Shown in pieces: positions 44,642 to 54,149 of a stretch of 64,000 bases of DNA (position 1 is its first letter; each line of letters opens with the position of its first letter). The position numbers were made by a program, and so were the translations under genes. The notes under the pieces were generated by a model, which saw only the letters and a program-made list of their open reading frames with translations, made no database searches and was not told the DNA's origin. Origin of the DNA: Spirosoma sp. SC4-14 (GTDB lineage Bacteria > Bacteroidota > Bacteroidia > Cytophagales > Spirosomataceae); NCBI RefSeq assembly GCF_037201965.1, contig NZ_CP147518.1:3279001-3343000 (forward strand), written 5' to 3'.

Positions 44642-45925
44642 ATGCCGTCACTTATTTCTGTTGCTGAAAATGGCCTGATTCGGAAAGCAACCCCAAACGG
44701 TGGCCGGCCGGTTCTGCCAACGGATGTGGTTGTGTCGGATACCGTTTTTGACGCACTCCGGCAACTGGCTTTCGACGCAGAAGGGATTGACGGATTGTTA
44801 ACATTTTTTGTGCAGAAAAGCATCGAATACATTCGGGTAAGCAAGTATGTTGGTTTGCTAACACTTCCGGACGGAACACAACTAGAGGTTTTGCCAAAAA
44901 TCGGGAACGGCCCAGCCTCCCGGATCATGTTGCTTCGTATGCTACGATACCTGCACAATGGTCCGTTTCGAGCCGTATCGACGGCCAATACAACACCAAC
45001 GGAATTGCCCCTCTGGGACGTCTTTGTAACGGCTTTTCTGGATGCGCTCGAAACGCTGGTGCGGCAGGGCGTTCAACGGTCCTATGTAGCGGTTGAGAAC
45101 AACGAACGGTTCTGGAAAGGGAAATTTCAGGCAAACCGGCAACAACGGGAGAATGCCCAACACGCCGAACGCCTTGCCATTCAGTATGATGTACTGACAG
45201 CCAATGTGCCGCCAAACCGAATTTTGAAAACCACCTTGCTTTATCTGGGTCAGCAACAGCACAGTCTTTTAACTCGGCAGCGAATACGTCAACTTGACTG
45301 GGTGTTTGACGAAATTCCGGTTTCGGAATCGGTCAACGATGATTTATATGCCGTTAGGCGAAACAGCCGTCTATTTGTGCGCTACGAAACAGTATTGCGA
45401 TGGGCCATAGCCTTGCTGGGTAAACGAGGCTATGGTGTAAAAGCCGGAAAAACGGCTGATTTGTCGCTGCTGTTTCCCATGGAGCAGGTTTTTGAAGACT
45501 ATGTGGCGCAGGGAATCCGACGATTCTGGCCTAATGCCGGGTCCATAATGGTGCAGGAATCGTCGGCGCACCTGGTGAACGAACACATTGGAACGCCAAA
45601 ATTTAAGCTCCGTCCCGACATTCTGATTCGGCAGGGCGAGCGAACGATTGTGCTGGATACCAAATGGAAAGAGCTGAATGGTCGTGATACAACAGGTAGT
45701 TATGGAATTGATCAGAGAGATCTGTATCAGCTTTATGCGTATGGGAAAAAATACGGTGCCCATGACCTGTTTCTGGTCTATCCGGCCAGCGAAACGTTTG
45801 GACAGCCATTGCCCGTTTTTGGTTATGATGCCGATACACGACTGCATGTAGTGCCGTTTGATGTAGCAGTGCCGCTAGCCAATGAAGTAGAAAAACTGGC
45901 CATTTACGCTTTGTCGTATCAATGA
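44642..45925 (+). CDS. McrC-like restriction endonuclease subunit, orphan
   Basis: 427 aa from MPSLISVAENGLIRK; the ORF before it is open to 44510 but unconserved in feel. N-terminal part matches McrC (GLLTLPDGTQLEVLPKIG; LLRMLRYLHNGPFR). C-terminal PD-(D/E)xK nuclease: PD at 325-326, then DTK at 339-341, YQLYAYGKKYGA. In McrBC the GTPase McrB cuts DNA with methylcytosine with McrC. No McrB gene is adjacent; upstream is folE, downstream GntP. Confidence 0.85.
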   Translation: MPSLISVAENGLIRKATPNGGRPVLPTDVVVSDTVFDALRQLAFDAEGIDGLLTFFVQKSIEYIRVSKYVGLLTLPDGTQLEVLPKIGNGPASRIMLLRMLRYLHNGPFRAVSTANTTPTELPLWDVFVTAFLDALETLVRQGVQRSYVAVENNERFWKGKFQANRQQRENAQHAERLAIQYDVLTANVPPNRILKTTLLYLGQQQHSLLTRQRIRQLDWVFDEIPVSESVNDDLYAVRRNSRLFVRYETVLRWAIALLGKRGYGVKAGKTADLSLLFPMEQVFEDYVAQGIRRFWPNAGSIMVQESSAHLVNEHIGTPKFKLRPDILIRQGERTIVLDTKWKELNGRDTTGSYGIDQRDLYQLYAYGKKYGAHDLFLVYPASETFGQPLPVFGYDADTRLHVVPFDVAVPLANEVEKLAIYALSYQ

Positions 45926-45980
45926 TGTGCTTTCTTTGCGCTAGAAAACACGTTGCTCAACCTGAACACCGTAACCGCTT

Positions 45981-47297
45981 ATGCCCCTCCTTCTTACCCT
46001 GATTGGTATTCTTACCCTTGTTCTTCTCGTCGCTTTTGTTCGTTTAGACACCTTTATTTCCTTCGTTCTGGTTTCGCTGGGGCTTGGGCTGGCCGCAGGC
46101 ATGCCGGTGCAGGATGTTGGAAAATCCATTCAGACGGGCATTGGTAGCACCCTCGGTGATCTTGTTCTCATTATCGGATTTGGGGCTATGCTGGGCCGAA
46201 TTGTGGCTGAAAGCGGTGCCGCCCGCCGGATTACCAATGTGCTGATTCGGCTGTTTGGCATCAAGAACATTCGCTGGGGGTTGGCTCTGGCCGGTTTTGT
46301 GGTAGGGATTCCGCTGTTCTACAATGCCGGTTTCATTATCGTTGTCCCCCTGATTTTTACAATTGCAGCTTCGTCGCGGTTGCCGTTACTGTCGGTTGCA
46401 GTACCGATGCTTTCGGCGTTATCGGTGGCGCATGGGTATCTGCCCCCGCATCCGTCGCCTTCGGCCGTGGCGGGTCAACTGAATGCAAATATTGGCCAAA
46501 CCCTGCTCTATGGGTTAATTGTAGCAATTCCGGCCATTATCATTGCCGGTCCGGTTTTTGGCAAGACCCTGGTTAATATGAAAGTGACACCCGATAAAGA
46601 CCTGTTCGATATTCGGGAGGTGCCCGATGAAGACTTGCCAGGAACGGGCATCAGTTTTTTTGTTGCGTTGCTGCCCGTATTGTTATTGACGCTGTTTGGC
46701 CCATTGAAGAATTCATTTCCTGAAGGATCACTGCTAAGAACAATTTTTACATTGCTGGCAGAGCCCTATATGGGTATGCTTTTGTCGGTTCTGGTTGCTA
46801 TGTATTCGCTGGGTATCCGGCGGGGGCAGTCGATGAAGGTAATCACAAAAGACATGGAAGAAGCCGTAAAGGCGGTGGCTCCCATTTTACTGGTTATTGC
46901 CGGAGCCGGTGCGTTAAAGCAGATTTTCAGCGACAGCGGTACCAGCAAATACATTGGTAGTATACTGGCCGATGTGTCTATACCGCCCTTAGTGCTTGCC
47001 TGGGGCATTGCGGCTTTCATTCGTGTTTGTGTAGGCTCGGCTACGGTTGCTGGCCTTACAACCTCCGGTATCATCGCTCCGTTGATTCAAAGTCAGACCA
47101 TCAAGCCCGAATTGATGGTGTTGGCCATTGGCTCGGGAAGTCTTATGTTTTCACACATCAACGACGGTGGCTTCTGGCTCTTCAAAGAATACTTCAACCT
47201 GACCATCGGAGAAACCATTCGAACCTGGTCGCTGATGGAAACAATTGTTTCGATTGTAGGGCTGCTTGGCGTGCTGGCGCTGAATCTGGTGGTGTAA
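45981..47297 (+). CDS. GntP-family gluconate-type permease
   Basis: 438 aa with ~12 hydrophobic segments and family motifs: GLAAGMPVQDVGKSIQTGIG near the start, IGFGAMLGRIVAESGAAR, and HPSPSAVAGQLNANIG. GntP permeases import gluconate or related aldonates/D-serine by H+ symport. No gluconate kinase nearby. Upstream gene ends 55 bp earlier; a terminator hairpin follows. Confidence 0.92.
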   Translation: MPLLLTLIGILTLVLLVAFVRLDTFISFVLVSLGLGLAAGMPVQDVGKSIQTGIGSTLGDLVLIIGFGAMLGRIVAESGAARRITNVLIRLFGIKNIRWGLALAGFVVGIPLFYNAGFIIVVPLIFTIAASSRLPLLSVAVPMLSALSVAHGYLPPHPSPSAVAGQLNANIGQTLLYGLIVAIPAIIIAGPVFGKTLVNMKVTPDKDLFDIREVPDEDLPGTGISFFVALLPVLLLTLFGPLKNSFPEGSLLRTIFTLLAEPYMGMLLSVLVAMYSLGIRRGQSMKVITKDMEEAVKAVAPILLVIAGAGALKQIFSDSGTSKYIGSILADVSIPPLVLAWGIAAFIRVCVGSATVAGLTTSGIIAPLIQSQTIKPELMVLAIGSGSLMFSHINDGGFWLFKEYFNLTIGETIRTWSLMETIVSIVGLLGVLALNLVV

Positions 47298-47320
47298 CAT
47301 CTCCATATATATTTTTCTTG

Positions 47321-47356
47321 AAAACAGCCTCTATCGACAATCGCTGGGGCTGTTTT
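47321..47356 (+). terminator. Terminator after GntP permease gene
   Basis: AAAACAGCC (47321-47329) and GGCTGTTTT (47348-47356) form a 9-bp stem, 18-nt loop, then TTTA. Confidence 0.7.
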
Positions 47357-47515
47357 TTTATGCTTTGAAGGAAATGGCTGTTCAGAAGTAACATTTACGC
47401 GTATAAACCCATTTTCGCTCGATCTTTGTTATTCTTGTAATACATTATTTCATGAGCATTGAACAAGTAGTTGCCAAGGAAACTATTCGCTCATTCGCTC
47501 ATTCACTCATTGAAT

Positions 47516-49600
47516 ATGAAACTTCTTAAAGTAGCAGCAGGTGTACTAAACCAAATCCCATTAGCGTGGGATCACAACAAACAAAACATCATCAATGCCA
47601 TTGAAGAAGCCAGGCGGCAGAATGTTAGCCTGCTTTGTCTAACCGAACTTTGTATTTCGGGCTACGGCTGCGAGGATGCGTTTTTTGCGCAAAATACTAT
47701 CGATCAGTCGGTGGCGTCGTTGCTCGACATTGTTGAATACACCAACGATATTGCCGTTGCGGTGGGCCTGCCATTGCGGCATAACAACCGAACGTTCGAT
47801 GTGGCTTGTCTGATTGCCAACAAGCGCATTCAGGGCTTTGTGGCCAAGCAATTTATGGCCAACAATGGCGTCCACTACGAAACCCGCTGGTTTCAGCCCT
47901 GGCCTGCTTATGTTCGGGATGAAATCAAAATCGGTGATTTCATGTACCCGTTTGGCGATATTGTCTTCGACCTGTCGGGGATTCGGATCGGTTTCGAAAT
48001 TTGCGAAGACGCCTGGGTTGCCAGCCGACCCGGCCGTATTTTGTATGAACGGGGAGTCGATCTTATCCTCAATCCAACGGCCAGTCACTTCGCGTTTCTG
48101 AAGTCGCAGGTGCGTGAGCGGTTTGTAGTCGATGCGTCGCGGTCGTTTGGTGTTAGTTATATCTATAGCAACATGCTGGGCAACGAAGCTGGTCGGATGA
48201 TTTACGATGGCGACGCGATGGTTGCCTCAAACGGCGAATTGCTGGTGTCGGGGCCTCGGCTGAGCTACGAAGATTTTCTGATTGTTCCGGCCGTTGTCGA
48301 TGTCGAGGCTACCCGTCTGAACCAGGCCCAAAACCGCGCTAACCTGGCGCTGGCGTATCCGAATCTGCGCGTAACAAGCCTGTTCGACTGGCCTGAGATT
48401 GCTCCCGTTATCCAGAAAGCCGAATTAGAAGGCTGGGAGCGGGGTGGCTATCTGAAAGAGGAAGAATTTGCACGGGCAGTGGCGCTTGGTCTGTTCGATT
48501 ACCTCCGGAAGAGCCGATCGCAGGGATATGTGCTGTCGCTGAGTGGTGGTGCCGATTCGTCGGCTATTGCGGCTACGGTATTTCTGATGATCCGGATGGC
48601 TGTTCAGAATATCGGCCTGAAAGGCGTCAAGAAAAAACTGAGCTACATTAAGGCTATTCAGGATTGTCAGACCCCCGAAGAGATGGTCGGTAAACTGCTG
48701 ACGGTGATGTATCAGGGGACCGAAAATTCATCGGACAATACATTCAATTCGGCTAAGGAACTGGCCGAAGACATTGGGGCCAAATTCCTGCATATCAATA
48801 TCAACGGACTCGTTGAAACCTATCGCGGGTTGATTGAGGAGCAAATTGGCCGACAATTGTCGTGGGAGACAGACGATCTGGCGCTACAAAATATTCAGGC
48901 ACGGGTGCGGGCTCCGAGCATCTGGATGCTGGCCAATCTCAACAACGCGCTATTGCTGAGTACGTCGAACCGTTCTGAAGCAGCCGTTGGCTATGCCACA
49001 ATGGATGGCGATACGGCCGGTAGTATCAGTCCCATTACGGGTATCGATAAGCATTTTTTGCGGGGTTGGCTGCGCTGGCTAGAAACGGTTGGGCTCAACG
49101 TGAAAAACGAATGGACACCCGCCGACCGCACCGGCTCGACAACCGATCCGACCACATCCGATCAGTTGATCCGAATAAAGGGGCTTCATGCCGTCAACAA
49201 CCTGCAACCTACGGCCGAACTACGGCCATTGGATAAGATGCAGACCGACGAAGATGACCTGATGCCCTACGATGTGCTGAATTCCATTGAAGAGTCGGCT
49301 ATCCGGGATAAACAACCGCCCGTAGAGGTGCTGAAACTGGTGGAAGTTCGGTATGCCGGACGCTACGAACGCGACAGGTTGTTGATTTGGGTGGAGCGGT
49401 TTTTCCGGCTCTGGAGCCGCAACCAGTGGAAACGCGAGCGTTACGCCCCCTCATTCCACCTCGACGATCACAACCTCGATCCGCGTTCGTGGTGCCGTTT
49501 CCCTATTCTGTCGGGTGGTTTCGAGAAAGAACTGGCCGAGATGAGAGACTGGGCCACCGATCAGAAGCCTGGTAGCCGAAAAGGAAAAATTGGGTTTTAG
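47516..49600 (+). CDS. nadE: Glutamine-dependent NAD+ synthetase
   Basis: 694 aa, two-domain type. N-terminal nitrilase-like amidotransferase: LLCLTELCISGYGCED (catalytic Glu), EICEDAWVASRPG (catalytic Cys). C-terminal synthetase: SLSGGADSSAIAATVF (PP-loop), STSNRSEAAVGYATMDGD. Makes NAD+ from deamido-NAD+, ATP and glutamine. Starts at MKLLKVAAGVLN; the TTG 45 bp upstream is within a repeat word. Confidence 0.96.
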   Translation: MKLLKVAAGVLNQIPLAWDHNKQNIINAIEEARRQNVSLLCLTELCISGYGCEDAFFAQNTIDQSVASLLDIVEYTNDIAVAVGLPLRHNNRTFDVACLIANKRIQGFVAKQFMANNGVHYETRWFQPWPAYVRDEIKIGDFMYPFGDIVFDLSGIRIGFEICEDAWVASRPGRILYERGVDLILNPTASHFAFLKSQVRERFVVDASRSFGVSYIYSNMLGNEAGRMIYDGDAMVASNGELLVSGPRLSYEDFLIVPAVVDVEATRLNQAQNRANLALAYPNLRVTSLFDWPEIAPVIQKAELEGWERGGYLKEEEFARAVALGLFDYLRKSRSQGYVLSLSGGADSSAIAATVFLMIRMAVQNIGLKGVKKKLSYIKAIQDCQTPEEMVGKLLTVMYQGTENSSDNTFNSAKELAEDIGAKFLHININGLVETYRGLIEEQIGRQLSWETDDLALQNIQARVRAPSIWMLANLNNALLLSTSNRSEAAVGYATMDGDTAGSISPITGIDKHFLRGWLRWLETVGLNVKNEWTPADRTGSTTDPTTSDQLIRIKGLHAVNNLQPTAELRPLDKMQTDEDDLMPYDVLNSIEESAIRDKQPPVEVLKLVEVRYAGRYERDRLLIWVERFFRLWSRNQWKRERYAPSFHLDDHNLDPRSWCRFPILSGGFEKELAEMRDWATDQKPGSRKGKIGF

Positions 49601-49606
49601 AATGGA

Positions 49607-49653
49607 AAATGCACAGATCGGTTTCCGTAAGCTAGGGACCGATCTGTGCATTT
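49607..49653. terminator. Bidirectional terminator between nadE and dodecin genes
   Basis: Perfect 16-bp stem AAATGCACAGATCGGT / ACCGATCTGTGCATTT (49607-49622, 49638-49653), 15-nt loop, then TTAAAAA. Confidence 0.8.
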
Positions 49654-49661
49654 AAAAACCA

Positions 49662-49868
49662 TTACACTGCATCGACCCGGAATGATATCTGACAAATTAC
49701 GCCGAAGGTGCTGATTTTACCATCTTTGACATGGGCTTTGATGTCTTTCACGTAAACAGAATCGATATTCCGAACGGATTTAGACACTTCGGCAACAGCA
49801 TTATGTACGGCATCATCAATACTTGTTTCCGACGAGGCAATTACTTCAATTACTTTAACAATAGCCAT
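49662..49868 (-). CDS. Dodecin family protein
   Basis: 68 aa, the length of dodecins. MAIVKVIEVIASSETSIDDA and VRNIDSVYVKDIKAHVKDG, with FGVICQISFRVD at the end, fit the dodecamer fold that binds flavin. In many bacterial dodecins a Trp stacks on the flavin after VRNL; here it is Ser-Val-Tyr, so flavin binding may differ or be lost. Cytosolic. Confidence 0.87.
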   Translation of the reverse strand: MAIVKVIEVIASSETSIDDAVHNAVAEVSKSVRNIDSVYVKDIKAHVKDGKISTFGVICQISFRVDAV

Positions 49869-50099
49869 TTGGTTGTTGGGTTTTAGTGATCGATTTGAAA
49901 GTATACACTTTCATTGTCTATGTCTTATTACGAGTTGTCGGAGCAGAAGTAACAAAAGCCGATAAAAGTTTTAGTAAAACATACGTAGGAGAAGCTGGCA
50001 TCATCCGAAGTTTATTCCCGATTTTTGCGGCTTAACTTTTTACCGGTTGCCCACTTCTGAGACCTTATTTAGGCTGGCTCAGTGGACGGGAAACAGCTT

Positions 50100-50984
50100 A
50101 TGAAATCCACGATGTCTGCCAGTTTCTTAGCTGGCCTTCTTTTTGCGGCTCTATGGGCGTCGGCTTCGGCAGCGACCAAGTTTGGTGTTCAATCAGTACA
50201 TCCGCTCATTCTGGCCGAAGTGCGCTTTTTTATAGCTGGTAGTGGTATGCTTCTTTTTGCTTATGGCATTCAGCATACTAAAAACGCCTGGCCTACGGCT
50301 ACGGAATTTCGCCAGTTAACTGTTTTTGCGCTGCTCAATACGACCATCTACCTGGGCGCTTTTGTGCTGGCGCTAAAACAGGTGTCGGCCGGAATTGGTA
50401 GTTTGTCGACGGCTACTAATCCGCTGTTTATAGCCATGCTTTCGGCGCTATGGCTACGCCGGATGCCGCGCTGGAATGAAACAGCCGGGTTGTTGCTGGG
50501 GCTATTGGGCGTCGGTATTGCTACCTATCCGTTGCTTCAGAATAGTTATGCCACAGTGGAGGGAATTCTTATTTTGTTGGGGGGGATGATATCGGTATCG
50601 GCTGCCACAGTCTATTATGCCCGAATTCAATGGCGGTTGCCTAATCTGGTCATTAATGGATGGCAGGTATTTCTGGGTGGATTGCTCTTGTTGCCCTTTA
50701 CTATACTGGCTGCTTTTCTTGATCCGGCTGCGTTCCGCAACTCACAGTTCGATTTACGATTCTGGACATCGGTGTTCTGGCTTATTATACCCGTATCGGT
50801 GGCAGCGTTGCAATTGTGGTTTTACCTCGTTCGGCAAGACCCCATCCGGGCGTCGCTCTGGCTGTTCCTCTGCCCAATATTCGGCTTTGTTTATGCGTAT
50901 ATGCTTATCGACGAACCCATTACGTTGTTTACGGTTATCGGCACAACGCTGGTGATCGGTGGGTTGTGGCTAGGGAGAAAATAG
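50100..50984 (+). CDS. EamA/DMT-family transporter
   Basis: 294 aa from MKSTMSASFLAGLLF; the earlier GTG at 50082 is less likely. About ten membrane segments in two EamA repeats (FAALWASASAATKFGVQSV; second half from VEGILILLGGMISVSAATVYY). Drug/metabolite transporter; substrate unknown. Ends 13 bp before the OmpA gene on the opposite strand, convergent. Confidence 0.92.
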   Translation: MKSTMSASFLAGLLFAALWASASAATKFGVQSVHPLILAEVRFFIAGSGMLLFAYGIQHTKNAWPTATEFRQLTVFALLNTTIYLGAFVLALKQVSAGIGSLSTATNPLFIAMLSALWLRRMPRWNETAGLLLGLLGVGIATYPLLQNSYATVEGILILLGGMISVSAATVYYARIQWRLPNLVINGWQVFLGGLLLLPFTILAAFLDPAAFRNSQFDLRFWTSVFWLIIPVSVAALQLWFYLVRQDPIRASLWLFLCPIFGFVYAYMLIDEPITLFTVIGTTLVIGGLWLGRK

Positions 50985-50997
50985 CCTCTTTTGGGGG

Positions 50998-51939
50998 CTA
51001 GGGGGCTTTCACTACCGTCATTTCCACGCGACGGTTTAGCTTTCGGGTCGCTTCGGAGTTATTGCTGGCGATAGGGCGGGTAGGGCCGTAGCCACGAGTC
51101 GTAATGCGGTTTGGATCGATACCATTTTGTACCAGAAATTCCTTGATTACTTCGACCCGTTCTTTCGATAACTGCACGTTTTTGTCGAAATCGCCCTGAT
51201 TGTCGGTATGGCCGGCCAGTTGGATTTCAACAGCAGGATGTTGCTGCATAAACTGTAAAAGCTGTTCCAGCGCCGGTTGCGCATCAGGTAGAAGTTCGGC
51301 CTTGCTCTGAACAAACTGCAGAGCTTTTAGCTGGGTTACCTTTCCCTTGGGTGCTACAACCAGCGGTGGGGTATAGCTAACCTTGGCATCAAGTGTTTTG
51401 GGCGGAATAACCCGTTGATTAGCCGCTGAAGCATTGCCAGCATCTGTCGCTTGTTGGGCAACCGGGCTAACCGTTGACGAAGCCACTGGAGCGGCTGTAG
51501 GTTCCGATTTAGGTGGTTGCTGAGCGGCTGCAACGGGCTTGCTTGCTGGTTTTGTACTAATGCGATCCAGTGCAATCATTGAGCCCGTAATTTTATTGGT
51601 ATAAGTTGAGGTAGGCGCTAAATCTTTTTCATATGGCTCATAACCATCAGCAATGATCGACATATGGAAGCCTTCTTTCGACCGTAGAACAAGCGTATAA
51701 GTGCCATCGGCTCCAACCCGCTGTTTATCACTCGCAGTGCCACTCTGGTTCTTTACGGAGATTAGGGCCCCTACAACCGGATCGCGTGTTCCGGCATCGA
51801 CGATGGTTCCTTCAAGTGTAAGAGAGACTGGGGCACTGCTGGTGGCTGACTGAGGTCTGGACTGCCCCCAGCTCATAACAAACGCCGATGAACCGAAGAA
51901 CAGATGACTGACTAAAAGTATTGAATAGATTCGCTTCAT
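50998..51939 (-). CDS. OmpA-family outer-membrane/peptidoglycan-binding protein
   Basis: 313 aa from MKRIYSILLVSHLFFG. Signal peptide, then residues ~45-115 form a carboxypeptidase-regulatory-like (Ig-type) domain (LTLEGTIVDAGTRDPVVGA), an Ala/Pro/Gln linker, and a C-terminal OmpA domain: VEIQLAGHTDNQGDF and NRITTRGYGPTRPIASN, the peptidoglycan-binding motif. Links envelope to cell wall. Confidence 0.92.
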   Translation of the reverse strand: MKRIYSILLVSHLFFGSSAFVMSWGQSRPQSATSSAPVSLTLEGTIVDAGTRDPVVGALISVKNQSGTASDKQRVGADGTYTLVLRSKEGFHMSIIADGYEPYEKDLAPTSTYTNKITGSMIALDRISTKPASKPVAAAQQPPKSEPTAAPVASSTVSPVAQQATDAGNASAANQRVIPPKTLDAKVSYTPPLVVAPKGKVTQLKALQFVQSKAELLPDAQPALEQLLQFMQQHPAVEIQLAGHTDNQGDFDKNVQLSKERVEVIKEFLVQNGIDPNRITTRGYGPTRPIASNNSEATRKLNRRVEMTVVKAP

Positions 51940-52153
51940 TATGTAAAGCAACGAAAAACATACCTCAAAAGTACGCCCAAACCGTCAAAAACCAACCCAG
52001 TGGGCTAGTTTCGAAGAACAGATTTTAGGCGGTTTTTCGGTACCTGAAATGGGTTCAAATAATCGCAGTTAACTATCTGTTAATCAGTGTATTTTGGTAG
52101 TGAAATTGTGTTTGAAAAATGAACGTAAAAAACACTTTTTTCGTTAATGAAGT

Positions 52154-53233
52154 ATGACACAGATAACCAACGTGACGATGCATTCTCCGAACGCTCAGGC
52201 ACCTCTTGCTCCGAATTCAGGGGGCAGTTTGCCGCTCGATGACAATTGGCGTAAATCGATTCCGGCACAGGTGTTTCTGAATCATTTTTTTGCCATGGAT
52301 TACCATATCCAGCACCAGCAGGACCTCTTCGATGTCGCTAAGTTTCCGATCTTTCAGCAGTTTCATGGCTCGGTTACTGATGCGAGTTATAAAGCACTGG
52401 AAAAATTATTGCTCAATAGCTGGAGTGCGGAATATGCGTTGCGTATTACACCGGTTGTCAATGATGAGCAATATCTGCAAAGCTCATTGCACTGGACCTT
52501 TCCGCAGGCCTATTATAGTGCGTTATTTAGTGCACGGGCTTTTCTGGCCGTGCAGGGAATCAACGTTAGCAATGAAGAGTTGATTCGGAAACGGATCGGA
52601 AATATGGTTGTGCGTGGCTATTATCCGGCTTCTATCGGATACTATGCGCTTGGGCCAATCAACAGCTATCGGATTCAACGATTGCCTATGGCAAAACGCT
52701 TTGCGGCAGCAGGTAAGAGCGACTTACTATTGCCATCGCGGGAGGGATCGGTGCAGGCTGAACTGTCGCAGTTTCTGAAAACTACGCGCGATCAGCGGAT
52801 AAAAGCACTTCGTAATGCTATTCAGAATAACCCTAAAACGGCACTTCGTAGCTCGAAAACGGGTGAGATTTTACAGAAATTCAGTATTGAACAATACAAA
52901 CAGTTAGCCAGGCAAATCGGCTATACAACTTACTTCGATATGTTGAGCCGCCTGCGAATCTCTTCAACCAATCGGGAGATCGAACGTTTTGTCGATTCAG
53001 AGATCGATGTGAAGCTTTTCCATCAGAGCCTGGTAAATATTGTGGCACATGTCAACTCAGTACATGAAGCTTATGTGGCCAAAGCACTTGGAATGGATGC
53101 ATATCGGCAACTGGTTGCTAAACTGCCTTCGTATCTACAGGAAAGTTTCGTGCGCGACCGCATGAACTCCATTGTAGCGCCTATGATAGCAACTTCGTCT
53201 GAGCAGAAGGATCAGTTGCCAATGGCAGCGTAA
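52154..53233 (+). CDS. Unknown protein with HEPN-like segment
   Basis: 359 aa, all-helical and cytosolic; not recognised as a known family. Residues ~110-135 read WTFPQAYYSALFSARAFLAV, recalling the HEPN-type pattern YYAxFHAARALL, but the catalytic RxxxxH of HEPN ribonucleases is not evident (NIVAHVNSVHEAY is the nearest). The N-terminus is Pro/Ser-rich. It stands between OmpA and peroxiredoxin genes with its own terminator. A link to toxin-type systems is possible but unproven. Confidence 0.65.
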   Translation: MTQITNVTMHSPNAQAPLAPNSGGSLPLDDNWRKSIPAQVFLNHFFAMDYHIQHQQDLFDVAKFPIFQQFHGSVTDASYKALEKLLLNSWSAEYALRITPVVNDEQYLQSSLHWTFPQAYYSALFSARAFLAVQGINVSNEELIRKRIGNMVVRGYYPASIGYYALGPINSYRIQRLPMAKRFAAAGKSDLLLPSREGSVQAELSQFLKTTRDQRIKALRNAIQNNPKTALRSSKTGEILQKFSIEQYKQLARQIGYTTYFDMLSRLRISSTNREIERFVDSEIDVKLFHQSLVNIVAHVNSVHEAYVAKALGMDAYRQLVAKLPSYLQESFVRDRMNSIVAPMIATSSEQKDQLPMAA

Positions 53234-53251
53234 CCAGCATCTATATTGCTT

Positions 53252-53286
53252 AAGAACCGGCCAACTCAAAGAGTTGGCCGGTTCTT
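53252..53286 (+). terminator. Terminator after the HEPN-like gene
   Basis: Perfect 16-bp stem AAGAACCGGCCAACTC / GAGTTGGCCGGTTCTT (53252-53267, 53271-53286), AAA loop, then TTTC. Confidence 0.88.
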
Positions 53287-53521
53287 TTTCTTGGCAAAGT
53301 GATAATTTGTAGATTTTTGATTGATTGTATTATTCTTTAAAGAAGTATACAGGCTTTTATTAACGCGTTTTTAACATAAGCACCTGAATTACGCGCAATT
53401 AGCTTATATGGCTTCCTATCTCTCTATCGCTTATTGATAAAAACAATACGGCTGATACGTGATTCCTTCCGACCTTTGTATTCAGTTTAGATTTCGTATC
53501 GAATACAACCTGAATTTTTCT

Positions 53522-54076
53522 ATGAAAAATCAAATTATTTCCGTTGGTTCTGAGTTTCCTGAATTCAAGAAACTGGCCGTTGTGTCGCTCGACAAAGACA
53601 AAGAATTTTATGAAATCTCGTCGGAAGACCACAAAAATGCTGGCCAATGGCTGGTGATGTTCTGGTGGCCAAAAGATTTCACGTTCGTTTGTCCAACCGA
53701 AATCGCTGAATTCAACAAGAAATTCGAAGATTTTCAGGATCGCGACACGATGGTGATTGGGGCGTCGACCGACAGCGAATTTGTGCACCTGGCATGGCGC
53801 AAAAACCACGATGATTTGCGTGGACTGAAATTTCCAATGCTGGCCGACACATCGAAATCGCTGGCCGAAGATCTGGGCATTCTGGAAGCTAACGAAAAAG
53901 TGGCTTACCGCGTAACTTATATTGTTGATCCACAGGGAATTATTCGTTGGGTTAGCGTAAACGACCTGTCGGTAGGCCGGAACGTAAACGAAGTGCTGCG
54001 TGTACTCGATGCACTGCAAACCGACGAGCTGTGTCCCTGCAACTGGCAAAAAGGCGAAGCTACGCTGACGGCCTAA
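53522..54076 (+). CDS. Peroxiredoxin (AhpC/Prx type)
   Basis: 184 aa from MKNQIISVGSEFPEF; the GTG frame from 53459 lies in the leader. Peroxidatic Cys in FTFVCPTEIAEF; possible resolving Cys pair in ELCPCNW at the C-terminus. Reduces peroxides with a disulfide reductant. A near promoter box GACCTTTG (53471-53478) lies ~44 nt upstream. It precedes an AhpD-like gene, forming a likely peroxide-defence pair, separated by a hairpin repeat. Confidence 0.92.
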   Translation: MKNQIISVGSEFPEFKKLAVVSLDKDKEFYEISSEDHKNAGQWLVMFWWPKDFTFVCPTEIAEFNKKFEDFQDRDTMVIGASTDSEFVHLAWRKNHDDLRGLKFPMLADTSKSLAEDLGILEANEKVAYRVTYIVDPQGIIRWVSVNDLSVGRNVNEVLRVLDALQTDELCPCNWQKGEATLTA

Positions 54077-54085
54077 CTAATGAGC

Positions 54086-54146
54086 GAATGATTGAATTGT
54101 TGAATTCGGCATTCAACAGCTCAATCATTCAACAATTCAATCATTC
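54086..54146. repeat. 20-bp perfect inverted repeat between peroxiredoxin and AhpD-like genes
   Basis: Arms 54086-54105 and 54127-54146 are exact complements (GAATGATTGAATTGTTGAAT type), loop 21 nt. Ends 3 bp before the AhpD start, so it could affect translation. Preceded by AATGAGCGAAT, also found at 36153-36163. Confidence 0.65.
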
Positions 54147-54149
54147 ACT

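Noticed and set aside
53399..54049. 216-codon reverse ORF opposite the peroxiredoxin
   Set aside because: Peroxiredoxin motifs on the other strand are decisive; this reading is a shadow.
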